A DNA stretch of 64,000 nt from Sphingosinicella sp963974575 (GCF_963974575.1 NZ_CAXBBQ010000003.1:186001-250000), one strand, 5' to 3'; positions 55,032 to 64,000 are shown, counted from the first letter of the stretch. The notes: generated by a model not told the origin, from the letters alone. Program-made: numbers and translations.

Positions 55032-56471
55032 ATGCAGGACGCCGCAGCCGTCGTCGCGGAACTCGATCGCCTCTATGAGGCGTCCCGCGAGCGGCTGCGG
55101 ACTGCCCTGCAAGCCTATATCGCAGACGGCACCCGCCCCGACGCCGCAGCGCGCGAAGCGGGTGCCTTTGCCTACCCCGAACTCCAACTGACCTACCGCG
55201 GCGAACGCGCCGCGCGGCCCGCCGCTCACGCCTGGGGCCGCCTCACCGCACCGGGCACCTACGCGACCAGCATCACACGGCCCGCGCTGTTCCGCGACTA
55301 CCTCGCCGAACAGATCAATCTTCTCGTCCGCGATTATGGCGTGATGTTCGAGGCCGCGCCCGGCCGTCAGGAAATCCCCTTCCCTTATGTCCTCGACGCG
55401 GGCGGCGTGGACCTTGGCGAGGCGACCGCGGAAGAACTGGCGCGCTGGTTCCCGGCAACGGAACTGGCCTACATCGGCGATGAGGTCGTGGACGGCCTTT
55501 GGAACCCCGCGCTCAGCCAGGCACGGCCGCTCGCGCTGTTCGATGCGCTGCGCACCGATTTCAGCCTCGCGCGCCTCCGCCACTACACGGGCACACCGCC
55601 CGAGCACGTGCAGCGCTATGTGCTGTTCACCAACTATCACCGCTACGTCGATGAGTTCGTGCGCTGGGCGTGCGAGCAGTTGAAAGCTGACAGCCGTTAC
55701 ATCGCGCTTTCCGGCGCGGGCGGCGTGGTGATGACCGCGGGCGACGCCGACCCGGAACGCATGGCCTCCGACGCGGCATGGCGGCGCCACCAGATGCCCG
55801 CGTGGCACCTGATGACCGAGGACGGCACTGGCATCAGCCTCGTCAACATCGGTGTCGGCCCGTCAAACGCCAAGACGATCACCGATCACCTCGCCGTCCT
55901 GCGCCCCGAAGCGTGGCTGATGATCGGCCACTGCGGCGGGCTGCGTCCCACACAGACCATCGGCGACTATGTGCTCGCGCACGCCTATCTGCGCGACGAC
56001 CATGTGCTCGACGACGTGCTGCCGCCCGAAATCCCCATCCCCGCCATCGCTGAAGTCCAGCAGGCGCTCCAGCAGGCCGCGCTCGATGTCACCGGCGAGA
56101 GCGCCGATGCGCTGAAGCGGAGATTGCGCACCGGCACCGTGGTCACCACCGACGACCGCAACTGGGAGCTGCGCTACTCGCTCTCGGCGCTACGCTTCTC
56201 GCAGTCGCGCGCCGTCGCGATCGACATGGAATCGGCGACGATCGCCGCGCAGGGCTACCGCTTCCGTGTCCCCTACGGCACGCTGCTCTGCGTTTCCGAC
56301 AAGCCGCTCCACGGCGAACTCAAACTGCCGGGTCAGGCGAACCGCTTCTACGAACGCGCCATCCGCGAACACATCCGCATCGGCATCGCCACCTGCGACC
56401 TGCTCCGCGCCGCCGGCTCACGCCTCCACAGCCGCAAGCTCCGCGCCTTCGACGAACCTGCGTTCAGATAG
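55032..56471 (+). CDS. amn: AMP nucleosidase
   Basis: 479 residues. An N-terminal AMP nucleosidase domain is followed by a phosphorylase fold with NIGVGPSNAKTITDHLAVL and IGHCGGLRPTQTIGDY. It splits AMP into adenine and ribose 5-phosphate, controlling AMP pools. The ending AIREHIRIGIATCDLLR is typical. Likely cotranscribed with the peroxiredoxin six bases upstream. Confidence 0.92.
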   Translation: MQDAAAVVAELDRLYEASRERLRTALQAYIADGTRPDAAAREAGAFAYPELQLTYRGERAARPAAHAWGRLTAPGTYATSITRPALFRDYLAEQINLLVRDYGVMFEAAPGRQEIPFPYVLDAGGVDLGEATAEELARWFPATELAYIGDEVVDGLWNPALSQARPLALFDALRTDFSLARLRHYTGTPPEHVQRYVLFTNYHRYVDEFVRWACEQLKADSRYIALSGAGGVVMTAGDADPERMASDAAWRRHQMPAWHLMTEDGTGISLVNIGVGPSNAKTITDHLAVLRPEAWLMIGHCGGLRPTQTIGDYVLAHAYLRDDHVLDDVLPPEIPIPAIAEVQQALQQAALDVTGESADALKRRLRTGTVVTTDDRNWELRYSLSALRFSQSRAVAIDMESATIAAQGYRFRVPYGTLLCVSDKPLHGELKLPGQANRFYERAIREHIRIGIATCDLLRAAGSRLHSRKLRAFDEPAFR

Positions 56472-56485
56472 CTCCGCCGGCCCGG

Positions 56486-58285
56486 CTACCAGCCGCAGGT
56501 CTTGCCCTTGTTCTGCTTTTCGAGCCACGTCATCAGCGGCTGGAAATAGGCGATCATCGCCTTGCCATCCATCTGGCGCGAACCCGTGAACGCCTGCAAT
56601 GCGTCCGGCCACGGCTTCGAGGCGCCCATCTCCAGCATAGCGTTCAGCTTCTCGCCGACCTTCTTGTCGCCATAGATCGAGCAGCGGTGCAGCGGCCCCT
56701 TCCAGCCCGCCTGTTTGCAGGCTGCCTGATGGAACTGGAACTGCAGCAGCCGCGCGAGGAAATAGCGCGTGTAGGGCGTGTTGCCGGGGATGTGGTATTT
56801 CGCGCCCGGATCGAAATCCGCCTCGCTGCGCGGCACCGGCGGCACGATGCCCTGATACTGGAGGCGCAGGTCGTTCCAGGCCTTGTTGTAGGTGTTGGGC
56901 GTGATCTGCCCCGAGAATACGCCCCAGCGCCATTTATCGATCAGAAGCCCGAAGGGCAGGAACGCGACCTTGTCCATCGCCTGCTTCAGGAGCAGCCCGA
57001 TATCCTTGTCTGCGCTCGGCACTGCCTTCGGGTCGAGCAGGCCGATCTTCACGAGGTAATCCGGTGTCACGGACAGCGCGATGAAGTCGCCGACCGCCTC
57101 GTGGAAGCCGTCATTGGCGCTGTTCATGTAAAGGAACGGCTGCTGGTTGTAGGCGCGCTGGTAGTAGTTGTGCCCAAGCTCATGATGGACGGTGACGAAA
57201 TCGTCGCCGTTTACTTTGGTGCACATCTTGATGCGGATGTCGTCCTTGTTGTCGATGTCCCACGCGCTTGCATGACACACCACCTCGCGGTCGCGCGGTG
57301 CGGTGATCATCGAGCGTTCCCAGAACGTCTGCGGCAGCGGCGCGAAGCCGAGCGAGGAGAAGAATCCCTCCCCGGTCTTCACGATCGTCTCGGGCGTGTA
57401 TTCTTTCGAAACGAGTAGTTCGGTGAGATCGTAGCCGACGTCGCCCGCGCCTTTCGGTGCGACGACATCGTAGATATTCCCCCACTCCTGCGCCCACATG
57501 TTGCCGAGAAGGTCGGCGCGGATCGGGCCGGTTTTCGGCTGTACGGCATCGCCGTATTTCTCATTGAGCTTCGAGCGCGTGTAGCAGTGGAGCTGGTCGT
57601 AAAGCGGCTTCACCTGGTTCCACGTATCGTCGGTGAGTTTCGCGAACGCATCCGGGTCCATGTCGTAGCCCGCACGCCACTGCGCGCCGGTGTCGGCATA
57701 GCCGAGTTCCTTCGAGCCCGCGTTCGAGATGGAGACGAACTGCGTGTAGTCATTCCGCATCGGCACGCCAATCTTGTGCCAGGAAACCCACATCTCCTTC
57801 AGCAGCTCGGGATCGCGCTCGGTCCCCATCAGCTCTTCAAGGTCGTTACCGCTCTTCACCTCACCCTTGTAGGTGCCCTTGCCCTTTCCGTAGGCGGATT
57901 GGAGGCCGGTGAGCAGTGTCGAGAGCGTATCCGCCGCGCCGGGCGTGTTCGGCGCGGGCGCCACAAGGCCCTGCCGCAACATGTCGAGCTTGCGTTTCGT
58001 GTCGTACGAAAGCCCCGGCAGTGCGGCGTATTTCGCGGCCTCCGAGGCATAGCGCACCCCGGCTTCGGTAAAGGCCGCGCCCGTGCGCGCGGCAAGAATG
58101 TCGGTATCGTCGGTAATGTAGGTCGCGTTCACCCATGCGGCGCGCGCCGCGAATATGCCGAGTTCTTCAAGGTCTTTTTCAGCCTTCGCCACGAAGGCGT
58201 CGGCATCGGCGGCGGTGGGCGCGGGCGCAGCGCCGGTCGCAAGCAGCATGGCGGCGAGCGCAATTGCGGAAGTCAGGTGTTTCAT
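56486..58285 (-). CDS. Exported M2 family zinc peptidase (angiotensin-converting-enzyme-like)
   Basis: 599 residues. A signal peptide (MKHLTSAIALAAMLLATGAA) is followed by an all-helical M2 domain. The zinc motif is His368-Glu369-Leu-Gly-His372 in TVHHELGHNYYQ, with the third ligand in NDGFHEAVGDFIALS. Bacterial M2 enzymes are dipeptidyl carboxypeptidases of the periplasm. GGGAGAAA precedes the ATG. It converges with amn and follows the alpha/beta hydrolase by 55 bases. Confidence 0.93.
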   Translation of the reverse strand: MKHLTSAIALAAMLLATGAAPAPTAADADAFVAKAEKDLEELGIFAARAAWVNATYITDDTDILAARTGAAFTEAGVRYASEAAKYAALPGLSYDTKRKLDMLRQGLVAPAPNTPGAADTLSTLLTGLQSAYGKGKGTYKGEVKSGNDLEELMGTERDPELLKEMWVSWHKIGVPMRNDYTQFVSISNAGSKELGYADTGAQWRAGYDMDPDAFAKLTDDTWNQVKPLYDQLHCYTRSKLNEKYGDAVQPKTGPIRADLLGNMWAQEWGNIYDVVAPKGAGDVGYDLTELLVSKEYTPETIVKTGEGFFSSLGFAPLPQTFWERSMITAPRDREVVCHASAWDIDNKDDIRIKMCTKVNGDDFVTVHHELGHNYYQRAYNQQPFLYMNSANDGFHEAVGDFIALSVTPDYLVKIGLLDPKAVPSADKDIGLLLKQAMDKVAFLPFGLLIDKWRWGVFSGQITPNTYNKAWNDLRLQYQGIVPPVPRSEADFDPGAKYHIPGNTPYTRYFLARLLQFQFHQAACKQAGWKGPLHRCSIYGDKKVGEKLNAMLEMGASKPWPDALQAFTGSRQMDGKAMIAYFQPLMTWLEKQNKGKTCGW

Positions 58286-58340
58286 GGTCGGATTTCTCCC
58301 TGAATCGTATGGAGTCAGGGTAAAACGACCGGCCTGTTGG

Positions 58341-59105
58341 TCAAGCGGCGAAGAAGTCCGCCAGCGACGAACCGAGTTCAGGACGGGTGACGCTCGACAT
58401 GTGCGTGCCGGGGATTTCACGCCACGTCGCATTCGGCAGCGCTTCAGACAGCGCATTCGCCTCGGCATTGTAATGATCCTCGGCACCGCACAGCACGAGC
58501 GCGGGCAGCGCGATCGCCTCCACGTCCGCAAGTGCCGAGTCGACCTGTGCATTCAGCAGGTGGATGGCGGCTTCCGGGTCCACCTTGTTGGTCCGCATGA
58601 ACTGGATCGCGAAATAGGCCTCGCTGCCACGCGCGTGGTCATCGGCATTCCGCACCGTATCGAGGAACCAGTTGGTGCTGGGCGCAACGTTCACGACCGC
58701 GCCGAGGCCCATGCCCACCACCGCGATGCGGCGCGGCGTCGCGCCGCGGATCACCGCGCGCAGCGTCTGCCGTCCACCGAGCGAATAGCCGCCGAGATCG
58801 TAGTCGGTAAGGCCGAGGTGATCGATCAGCGCGAGCACATCGTCAGCCAGCACGTCCGCCGGGTATGCGGCTGCATCGGTCGGCGCCGCGCTTTTCCCGT
58901 GCGCGCGGAAATCCGGCATGATGACGCGCAGGCCGGCTTCGGCGATGCGTGCCGCCGTGCCGAACTTCAGCCAGTTGACGTTGGCGTTCGAGAACAGGCC
59001 GTGCAGCAGCACGAGCGGGCGCCCGTCCTCGGGCCCTGCCTCCGTCCACGCCATGCGGACGCCGTCGAACGATTCGAAATCCCTATCCCGCGTCTGGAGA
59101 GACAC
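58341..59105 (-). CDS. Alpha/beta hydrolase
   Basis: 254 residues. The nucleophile is Ser108 in GYSLGGRQ, with an oxyanion HGLFSNANVNW near residue 35. The acid is probably Asp in CGAEDHYN and the base His in GTHMSSV. Substrate unknown. Its start overlaps the GFA gene by 23 bases, so the two are translationally linked. Confidence 0.85.
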   Translation of the reverse strand: MSLQTRDRDFESFDGVRMAWTEAGPEDGRPLVLLHGLFSNANVNWLKFGTAARIAEAGLRVIMPDFRAHGKSAAPTDAAAYPADVLADDVLALIDHLGLTDYDLGGYSLGGRQTLRAVIRGATPRRIAVVGMGLGAVVNVAPSTNWFLDTVRNADDHARGSEAYFAIQFMRTNKVDPEAAIHLLNAQVDSALADVEAIALPALVLCGAEDHYNAEANALSEALPNATWREIPGTHMSSVTRPELGSSLADFFAA

Positions 59106-59526
59106 CCGCTTCCTTCCACCGTTTGTTCAGCGCCTCGTACTCATCGCAGCGCTGGCCGGGAAGAGCGGACGTGTCGCTCCATGCATCGTGGCGGCTTTCA
59201 ATGCCGAAATTGGAGGTGGGGAAAAACGGCGCGGGGTCATCGAACGTGCCGACGGTGAGGTCCATGTGGTCGCTGTCCGGGAACGCGAAGCCGAGCGGGG
59301 TGCCGCAGGCCGAGCAGAACGGCCGCTTCGCGATCGGTGACGATGCATACCAATCCGGCTCCCGGCCCCAGTGCACCGCCGCTTTCGGCAGGTTCTTGAA
59401 CGCGATCGAAACCCCGCCCGTCGCGCGCTGGCAATAGCGGCAATGGCAGAGGTAGGCCTCGTAGTTTTCGATCTCCGCCTCGTAACGGACGCGGCCGCAC
59501 TGGCAGCCGCCGGTCACCTTCGTCAT
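59083..59526 (-). CDS. GFA (glutathione-dependent formaldehyde-activating enzyme-like) zinc protein
   Basis: 147 residues. Seven Cys in GGCQCGRVRY, LCHCRYCQRA and FCSACGTPLGF give the GFA/CENP-V zinc-binding pattern. Formaldehyde activity was claimed for a founder protein but is not general for the family. The ATG overlaps the stop of the upstream DsbA-like gene (ATGA). Confidence 0.87.
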   Translation of the reverse strand: MTKVTGGCQCGRVRYEAEIENYEAYLCHCRYCQRATGGVSIAFKNLPKAAVHWGREPDWYASSPIAKRPFCSACGTPLGFAFPDSDHMDLTVGTFDDPAPFFPTSNFGIESRHDAWSDTSALPGQRCDEYEALNKRWKEAGVSPDAG

Positions 59527-60173
59527 CGCGCCTCCAGTCCCGCCTGTTTCATGCGCCAGACGGCAATGTCGATACGATCCTGACCGAAGAAGGGTTCCCC
59601 ATCGAACACCAGCGTCGGCACGCCCCAGTGCCCCGCCTTTTCGAGCGCCTGCTGGTTCGCCGCAATCTCCGCGTCGAGCGCTTCGGCGTCGGCTGCGGCC
59701 TCGGCTTCGAGTTCCGCGAAATCGAGCCCGGCGCGCGTCGCCGCGCCGGCCAGGTGATCGCCCTCGTGCCAGTTTTCCGTGCCGCCCCAGATGAGCCGCG
59801 AGGCTTCGTCGGCGAACGCTAGGCCTGCCCCGCGCCGCGCCGCTGCCTGCCCGAGCCGGGTCAGGCGGAAGATGTAGGGCTGATCGGCGGCGATCTCGCG
59901 CGTGAACATGTTCTGGACAATCGGATCGGGCCGCGGCGGCGCCACAGGTATCTCCAGATACTGCGCCACCCGCACGAAATCGCGCATCGTGTAGCCGAGC
60001 CAGTTCGGATGGTTCGTCTCGAAGAAATCGGGCTGGCGGATCGCGAGCGGATAGACGGGCCGGAGATTGATCCGGAGGTGGTATTCTTCCGTCAGCGCGC
60101 GATAGCGCCGCGCCGCGAGATACGAATAGGGCGAGCGGAACGACCAGAAGACGTCGGCGGAAAGTGTCGGCAT
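59523..60173 (-). CDS. DsbA-family thioredoxin-fold protein (2-hydroxychromene-2-carboxylate isomerase-like)
   Basis: 216 residues. FWSFRSPYSYLAARRY is the N-terminal signature of the kappa-GST/HCCA isomerase branch, where Ser replaces the CxxC motif. WGVPTLVFDGEPFFGQDRID is the cis-Pro end. Members isomerise aromatic catabolites using glutathione; the substrate is unknown here. The start at 60173 faces the marR gene across an 80-base divergent region. Confidence 0.87.
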   Translation of the reverse strand: MPTLSADVFWSFRSPYSYLAARRYRALTEEYHLRINLRPVYPLAIRQPDFFETNHPNWLGYTMRDFVRVAQYLEIPVAPPRPDPIVQNMFTREIAADQPYIFRLTRLGQAAARRGAGLAFADEASRLIWGGTENWHEGDHLAGAATRAGLDFAELEAEAAADAEALDAEIAANQQALEKAGHWGVPTLVFDGEPFFGQDRIDIAVWRMKQAGLEAR

Positions 60174-60216
60174 GTGCGACAAATTACACCACAATTCGGT
60201 GCGCGCCATCCTGTCA

Positions 60217-60245
60217 TTGCACATAGTAAGCATAGTTATTATATC
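60217..60245 (+). promoter_or_regulatory. Promoter and MarR operator candidate of the marR-emrAB operon
   Basis: TTGCAC and TATATC are 17 bases apart. The inverted repeat ATAGTAA-N6-TTATTAT (60223-60242, one mismatch) fills the spacer and overlaps the -10. This is the expected layout for autorepression by the MarR protein encoded just downstream. The start point lies within a few bases of the marR ATG. Confidence 0.65.
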
Positions 60246-60252
60246 CACGCTT

Positions 60253-60696
60253 ATGAGCGAATCACTCGGTTTTCTTCTCGCGGACAGTGCACGCCTGCTG
60301 CGGCGTGAATTCGATGCGCGGGCGCGCGCCATCGGCGTCACCCGCCCGCAATGGCGTGTCCTTATCCTGCTGAAGCGCGAAGAAGGCATCAATCAGGGCG
60401 AGCTTGCAGACCGGCTGGAGGTCGAGGCGATCACGGTCGGCCGCATGGTCGATCGCCTGCAGGAATCCGGCATTGTTGAGCGGCGCGCCGATCCGAACGA
60501 CCGGCGCGCGTGGCGACTTTACCTGACCCCGCGTTCGCGCGCGCTGATGGAGGAACTGGGGCCGGTATCCGACCGCATGATCGCGGACATGCTCGAAGGT
60601 TTTACCCCGACCGAACACGCGGCTTTCGCGAACTATCTTGAACGTGTGCGCGCCAACCTGCTGCGCCAGACAGGGCAGGAGGCCGTCAATGGCTGA
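60253..60696 (+). CDS. MarR-family transcriptional regulator
   Basis: 147 residues starting MSESLGFLLADSARLLRREF. The winged helix (GINQGELADRLEVEAITVGR, then LQESGIVERRADPNDRRAW) is typical MarR. It probably represses its own operon, releasing when a toxic compound binds. A longer open frame upstream (27 codons) crosses the promoter and is not used. It ends by overlapping emrA by eight bases. Confidence 0.92.
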   Translation: MSESLGFLLADSARLLRREFDARARAIGVTRPQWRVLILLKREEGINQGELADRLEVEAITVGRMVDRLQESGIVERRADPNDRRAWRLYLTPRSRALMEELGPVSDRMIADMLEGFTPTEHAAFANYLERVRANLLRQTGQEAVNG

Positions 60697-61750
60697 CCTC
60701 GGTTTCGAAGTGAATGACGACACGGCCATGTCGCGCCGCCGTTTCCCTGCGTGGCTGCGTCCGCTGCTGATGCTGTCCGTGCCGTTGCTGCTGATTGTCG
60801 GCGGTACATGGCTCTACATCGCCGGCCAGGCGCATGAATCCACCGACAATGCCTACGTCCGTCAGGACAAGGTTTCGATCGCCCCCGAAGTCGGCGGCCG
60901 CGTCGTCGAAGTGGCGGTGCACGAAAACATGCGCGTTCAGGAAGGCCAGCTCCTGTTCCGTATCGACCCCGAACCCTACCGCATCGCGCTGAGGCAAGCG
61001 GAGGCCGCGCTCGCAAAGGCGCGCGTCGAGGTCGACGAGCTCGGCGCCGAGGTCACGGTCGCTGATGTCGACATCGCCGCAGCGCGCGACGAGATCGCCT
61101 TCGCCAAGGCGGAATTCGATCGGCAGGCTGAGCTGATCGACCGCGGTTTCACCACCCGAGCGCGCTATCAGGCGGCGCAGCTCGCGCTCGCCAAGGCGCG
61201 TGAGCAGATGAACACCGCCACCTCCGAGGCGCGCAAGGCCCGCGTCGCGCTCGGCAGCGGCGGCGCCGTCGCCAATCGCCCGGCGGCCGTCGAGGCGGCG
61301 CTCGCTGCGCGCGAACAGGCGATGCTCAACCTGTCGCGCACCGAAATCCGTGCGCCCGCGAGCGGTGTCGTCAGCCAGACCGAACGGTTGCAGATCGGCG
61401 CAATGGTGCCCACAGGCCTGCCGACGCTCAGCCTCGTCGCCGATGGCCATTCCTGGATCGAGGCGAATTTCAAGGAAACCCAGCTTCGCAAGATGCGCCC
61501 CGGCCAGAAAGCGACGGTCACGATCGACGCCTACGGCAAGCATCTTGGCGGCCATGTCGAAAGCATCGGCGCGGGTACGGGCAGCGAGTTCGCATTGCTC
61601 CCGGCGCAGAACGCAAACGGCAATTGGGTGAAGGTGACGCAGCGCGTGCCGGTGCGCATCGCGATCGATTCGAAAAGCGAACGCGCGCTCATCGCCGGCC
61701 TCAGCGCCGAGGTCAGCGTTGACGTGCGTTCCACCACCGCCGTGAACTGA
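60689..61750 (+). CDS. emrA: HlyD/EmrA-family membrane fusion protein
   Basis: 353 residues. One N-terminal membrane segment (about 23-45) is followed by NAYVRQDKVSIAPEVGGRVV, the lipoyl half, a helical coiled-coil (about 100-190) and IEANFKETQLRKMRPGQKAT, the beta-barrel region typical of EmrA. It bridges the inner-membrane pump to an outer-membrane channel. A perfect AGGAGG lies six bases before the ATG. Confidence 0.93.
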   Translation: MADLGFEVNDDTAMSRRRFPAWLRPLLMLSVPLLLIVGGTWLYIAGQAHESTDNAYVRQDKVSIAPEVGGRVVEVAVHENMRVQEGQLLFRIDPEPYRIALRQAEAALAKARVEVDELGAEVTVADVDIAAARDEIAFAKAEFDRQAELIDRGFTTRARYQAAQLALAKAREQMNTATSEARKARVALGSGGAVANRPAAVEAALAAREQAMLNLSRTEIRAPASGVVSQTERLQIGAMVPTGLPTLSLVADGHSWIEANFKETQLRKMRPGQKATVTIDAYGKHLGGHVESIGAGTGSEFALLPAQNANGNWVKVTQRVPVRIAIDSKSERALIAGLSAEVSVDVRSTTAVN

Positions 61751-63288
61751 TGTCCACGAGCGCCGCAGGAGCGCACGGCCAAGCGGTCGTCGAGGTCAGC
61801 AACAAGCCTCTGCTTATCATCGGCATCATGATGGCGATGATCATGCAGGTGCTCGATTCGACGATCGCCAACGTCGCGCTCCCGCACATGCAGGCCTCGC
61901 TCGGCGCCACCTTCGACAGCGTGTCGTGGGTGCTGACGAGCTACATTCTCGCCACCGCGATCGCCATGCCCCTCACCGGCTGGCTCTCCGACCGGTTCGG
62001 ATCGCGCAGACTGTTCATCACCTCTGTGGCGGGATTCATCATCACCTCGATGCTCTGCGGCATCGCGGTGAATCTCCCCGAAATGGTGCTGTTCCGCGTT
62101 CTGCAGGGCGCGTCAGCCGCGTTTGTCGGGCCGCTGTCGCAAACCGTGATGCTCGATATCACGCCGCGCGAGCAGCACCCCAAGGCGATGGCGCTTTGGG
62201 GCATGGGCATCATGGTCGGGCCGATCCTTGGGCCGATCATCGGCGGATGGCTGACAGACAATTACAACTGGCGCTGGATTTTCTACATCAATGTGCCGAT
62301 CGGCGTCGCCACGCTGGCGATCCTGATCGCGCTTCTGCCTTCGCGCCCCTTGCGTCGTCGCGCCTTCGACCTGTTCGGTTTTTCGATGCTCGCCATCGGT
62401 CTCACCGCGCTCCAGTTGATGCTCGATCGCGGCCAGCAGGAAGACTGGCTGCAATCCTGGGAAATCCGCATTGAGCTCGGCGTTGCGATTATCGGCATCT
62501 GGCTGTTCCTCGTCCACATGGTGACCGGCAGGCGGCCGATGTTCGAACGCGAAATGCTGGCCAACCGAAACCTCCTCATCGGCCTCGTTTTCATGATCAA
62601 CATCGGCGCGATCCTGATGGCGACGATGGCGCTGCTGCCGCCCATGCTGCAGGCGGTCTACGGCTATCCCGTGCTCGATACCGGGCTGCTGCTCGCGCCG
62701 CGCGGCATTGGCATTCTCATCAGCATGGCGATCGCCGGGCAGCTCGCGGGGCGCGTCGATCCGCGTGTGATGATCGGGGGCGGCATGGCGCTCGCCGCCG
62801 CCTCACTCTGGTGGATGACGCATTGGTCGCTCAATATGGACTGGCATCCGGTGGTGTGGAGCGGCGTGCTGCAAGGCCTCGGACTCGGCTTCATCTTTTC
62901 GTCGATCAACCTCGCGGCGTTTGCAACGCTGTCGCCGCGCTATCGTACCGACGCGGCAAGCCTGCTGTATCTGATGCGCAACCTCGGCTCGTCCGTCGGC
63001 ATTTCGATCGTCACGGCACAGCTCGCGCGCACCGTGCAGACAAGCCACGAACTCATGGTCGGCAACATCACCGATACGTCGCTTGCCCCGCTCGACCTGC
63101 GCATGATCGAAAGCGCGGGCGGCACCGGCGCCAGCCTGTATTCGATGATCGACGCGGAGATCACCCGGCAGGCGACGATGATCGGCTATCTCAACGATTT
63201 CTACCTGCTGATGATCGTGACGCTGATCTCGATCCCGCTGGTTCTGCTCTTGAAACGGACGCAGACCGCGCCCCGTAAGGGGCGCTGA
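61750..63288 (+). CDS. emrB: DHA2-family multidrug MFS efflux pump (EmrB-like)
   Basis: 512 residues with 14 predicted membrane segments. The N-terminal signature MIMQVLDSTIANVALPHMQ and the motif GWLSDRFGSRRLF identify the DHA2 family. It pumps hydrophobic drugs using protons, with EmrA. Its ATG overlaps the emrA stop by one base (TGATG). No outer-membrane TolC-type gene is adjacent. Confidence 0.93.
   Translation: MSTSAAGAHGQAVVEVSNKPLLIIGIMMAMIMQVLDSTIANVALPHMQASLGATFDSVSWVLTSYILATAIAMPLTGWLSDRFGSRRLFITSVAGFIITSMLCGIAVNLPEMVLFRVLQGASAAFVGPLSQTVMLDITPREQHPKAMALWGMGIMVGPILGPIIGGWLTDNYNWRWIFYINVPIGVATLAILIALLPSRPLRRRAFDLFGFSMLAIGLTALQLMLDRGQQEDWLQSWEIRIELGVAIIGIWLFLVHMVTGRRPMFEREMLANRNLLIGLVFMINIGAILMATMALLPPMLQAVYGYPVLDTGLLLAPRGIGILISMAIAGQLAGRVDPRVMIGGGMALAAASLWWMTHWSLNMDWHPVVWSGVLQGLGLGFIFSSINLAAFATLSPRYRTDAASLLYLMRNLGSSVGISIVTAQLARTVQTSHELMVGNITDTSLAPLDLRMIESAGGTGASLYSMIDAEITRQATMIGYLNDFYLLMIVTLISIPLVLLLKRTQTAPRKGR
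63268..63285. terminator. Hairpin at the emrB 3' end, weak terminator candidate
   Basis: A perfect 7-bp stem (GCGCCCC) with loop GTAA lies across the last emrB codons. No T-run follows on either strand, so it may only stabilise 3' ends of the converging emrB and asd transcripts. Confidence 0.3.
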
Positions 63289-63292
63289 AGCC

Positions 63293-64000
63293 TTACGCCT
63301 TCCGCAGGTGCCGGCGGCCGAGCAGTTCGGCGATCTGCACTGCGTTCAGCGCTGCGCCCTTGCGCAGATTGTCGCTAACGCACCACAGGCTGATCCCGTG
63401 CGCGACGGTCGGATCCTTGCGGACACGGCTCACATAGGTCGCATATTCGCCGACGCATTCGATCGGCGTCACGTAACCGCCGTCCTCGCGCTTGTCGACG
63501 AGCATGATGCCCGGCGCCGTGCGCAGCACGTCCTGCGCGTCTTCCACCGAAATCGGGTTTTCGAACTCGATGTTGATCGCTTCCGAATGCCCGACGAACA
63601 CCGGCACGCGCACGCAGGTGGCGGTCACGCCGATGGTGGGATCGAGGATCTTGTGCGTCTCGGCGACCATCTTCCATTCTTCCTTGGTGGAACCGTCCTC
63701 CAGGAAAACGTCGATGTGCGGAATAACGTTGAAGGCGATCTGCTTGGTGAACTTGCGGGTTTCCTTGGGGTCGCCCACGAAGATCGCGCGGGTCTGCTCG
63801 AAAAGCTCGTCCATGCCTTCCTTGCCCGCGCCCGACACCGACTGGTAGGTCGAAACGACGACGCGCTTGATCGTCGCAAGGTCATGGAGAGGCTTCAGCG
63901 CCACAACCATCTGCGCGGTCGAGCAGTTCGGATTCGCGATGATATTGCGCTTCTTGTAGCCGTCGATCGCATCGGGGTTCACCTCCGGCACGATGAGCGG
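63293..64000 (-). CDS. asd: Aspartate-semialdehyde dehydrogenase (partial, N-terminus outside window)
   Basis: The C-terminal 235 residues or so are present and the frame is open at the window edge. The catalytic Cys is in NIIANPNCSTAQMVVALKPL. VSTYQSVSGAGKEGMDELFE and VGHSEAINIEFENP are further signatures. It makes aspartate semialdehyde for lysine, threonine, methionine and diaminopimelate. It converges with emrB with a four-base gap. Confidence 0.95.
   Translation of the reverse strand, partial: PLIVPEVNPDAIDGYKKRNIIANPNCSTAQMVVALKPLHDLATIKRVVVSTYQSVSGAGKEGMDELFEQTRAIFVGDPKETRKFTKQIAFNVIPHIDVFLEDGSTKEEWKMVAETHKILDPTIGVTATCVRVPVFVGHSEAINIEFENPISVEDAQDVLRTAPGIMLVDKREDGGYVTPIECVGEYATYVSRVRKDPTVAHGISLWCVSDNLRKGAALNAVQIAELLGRRHLRKA

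Overview
The window is GC-rich, densely packed bacterial chromosome with only short intergenic gaps. Gene content and order point to an alphaproteobacterium, most likely of the order Sphingomonadales. Indicators are the str-S10-spc-alpha ribosomal supercluster, AddAB rather than RecBCD, a DivL-type kinase beside ahcY/tsaE/amgK/murU, the Anbu/ATP-grasp/alpha-E/transglutaminase operon, and TTGAC-rich promoters with poor -10 boxes. No rRNA, tRNA, insertion sequence, prophage or CRISPR array was recognised, and no gap between genes exceeds 300 bases.

Layout. 1-22.8 kb (minus strand): a partial acyl-CoA thioesterase and an iron-type alcohol dehydrogenase lie downstream of the ribosomal supercluster. 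The supercluster reads rpsL-rpsG-fusA-tuf, terminator, rpsJ to secY-adk, two accessory genes, then rpsM-rpsK-rpoA-rplQ, terminator. A plus-strand MFS transporter is wedged between the spc and alpha blocks, and the alpha block has its own strong promoter. 22.8-26.9 kb: an exported amidohydrolase behind secA. 27-32.4 kb: a divergent copper-resistance locus (copA-cueR on minus, multicopper oxidase-copB on plus) with two CueR-type operators back to back. 32.4-33.2 kb: a PEP-CTERM protein with a near-perfect sigma-54 promoter. 33.3-37.6 kb: a small thioesterase, then a four-gene minus operon encoding a circularly permuted ATP-grasp enzyme, an alpha-E protein, a transglutaminase-like protease and the proteasome-like Anbu peptidase. 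37.8-40.6 kb: argJ, a TCR/Tet-type MFS transporter and thioredoxin. 40.7-53 kb: the overlapping operon ahcY-divL-tsaE-amgK-murU-addB-addA. 53-58.3 kb: a small secreted protein, AlgH/YqgE, a Prx5-type peroxiredoxin, AMP nucleosidase and an M2 peptidase. 58.3-60.2 kb: alpha/beta hydrolase, GFA-family protein and DsbA-like isomerase. 60.2-63.3 kb: marR-emrA-emrB efflux operon. 63.3 kb to the end: partial asd.

How the parts work together. The copper locus is a self-contained sensor/export/oxidation module. The Anbu operon looks like a peptide ligation and degradation system: an ATP-grasp ligase with two predicted peptidases and a helper. The family operon has been noted by comparative genomics, but its substrate is unknown, and it is the best candidate here for new biology. 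The ahcY-addA operon joins methyl-cycle housekeeping, a cell-cycle pseudo-histidine-kinase with Tyr at the phosphoacceptor site, tRNA t6A synthesis, cell-wall sugar salvage and double-strand-break repair.

The regulatory calls (promoters, operators, terminators, leaderless starts) come from reading the bases directly and have no experimental support.
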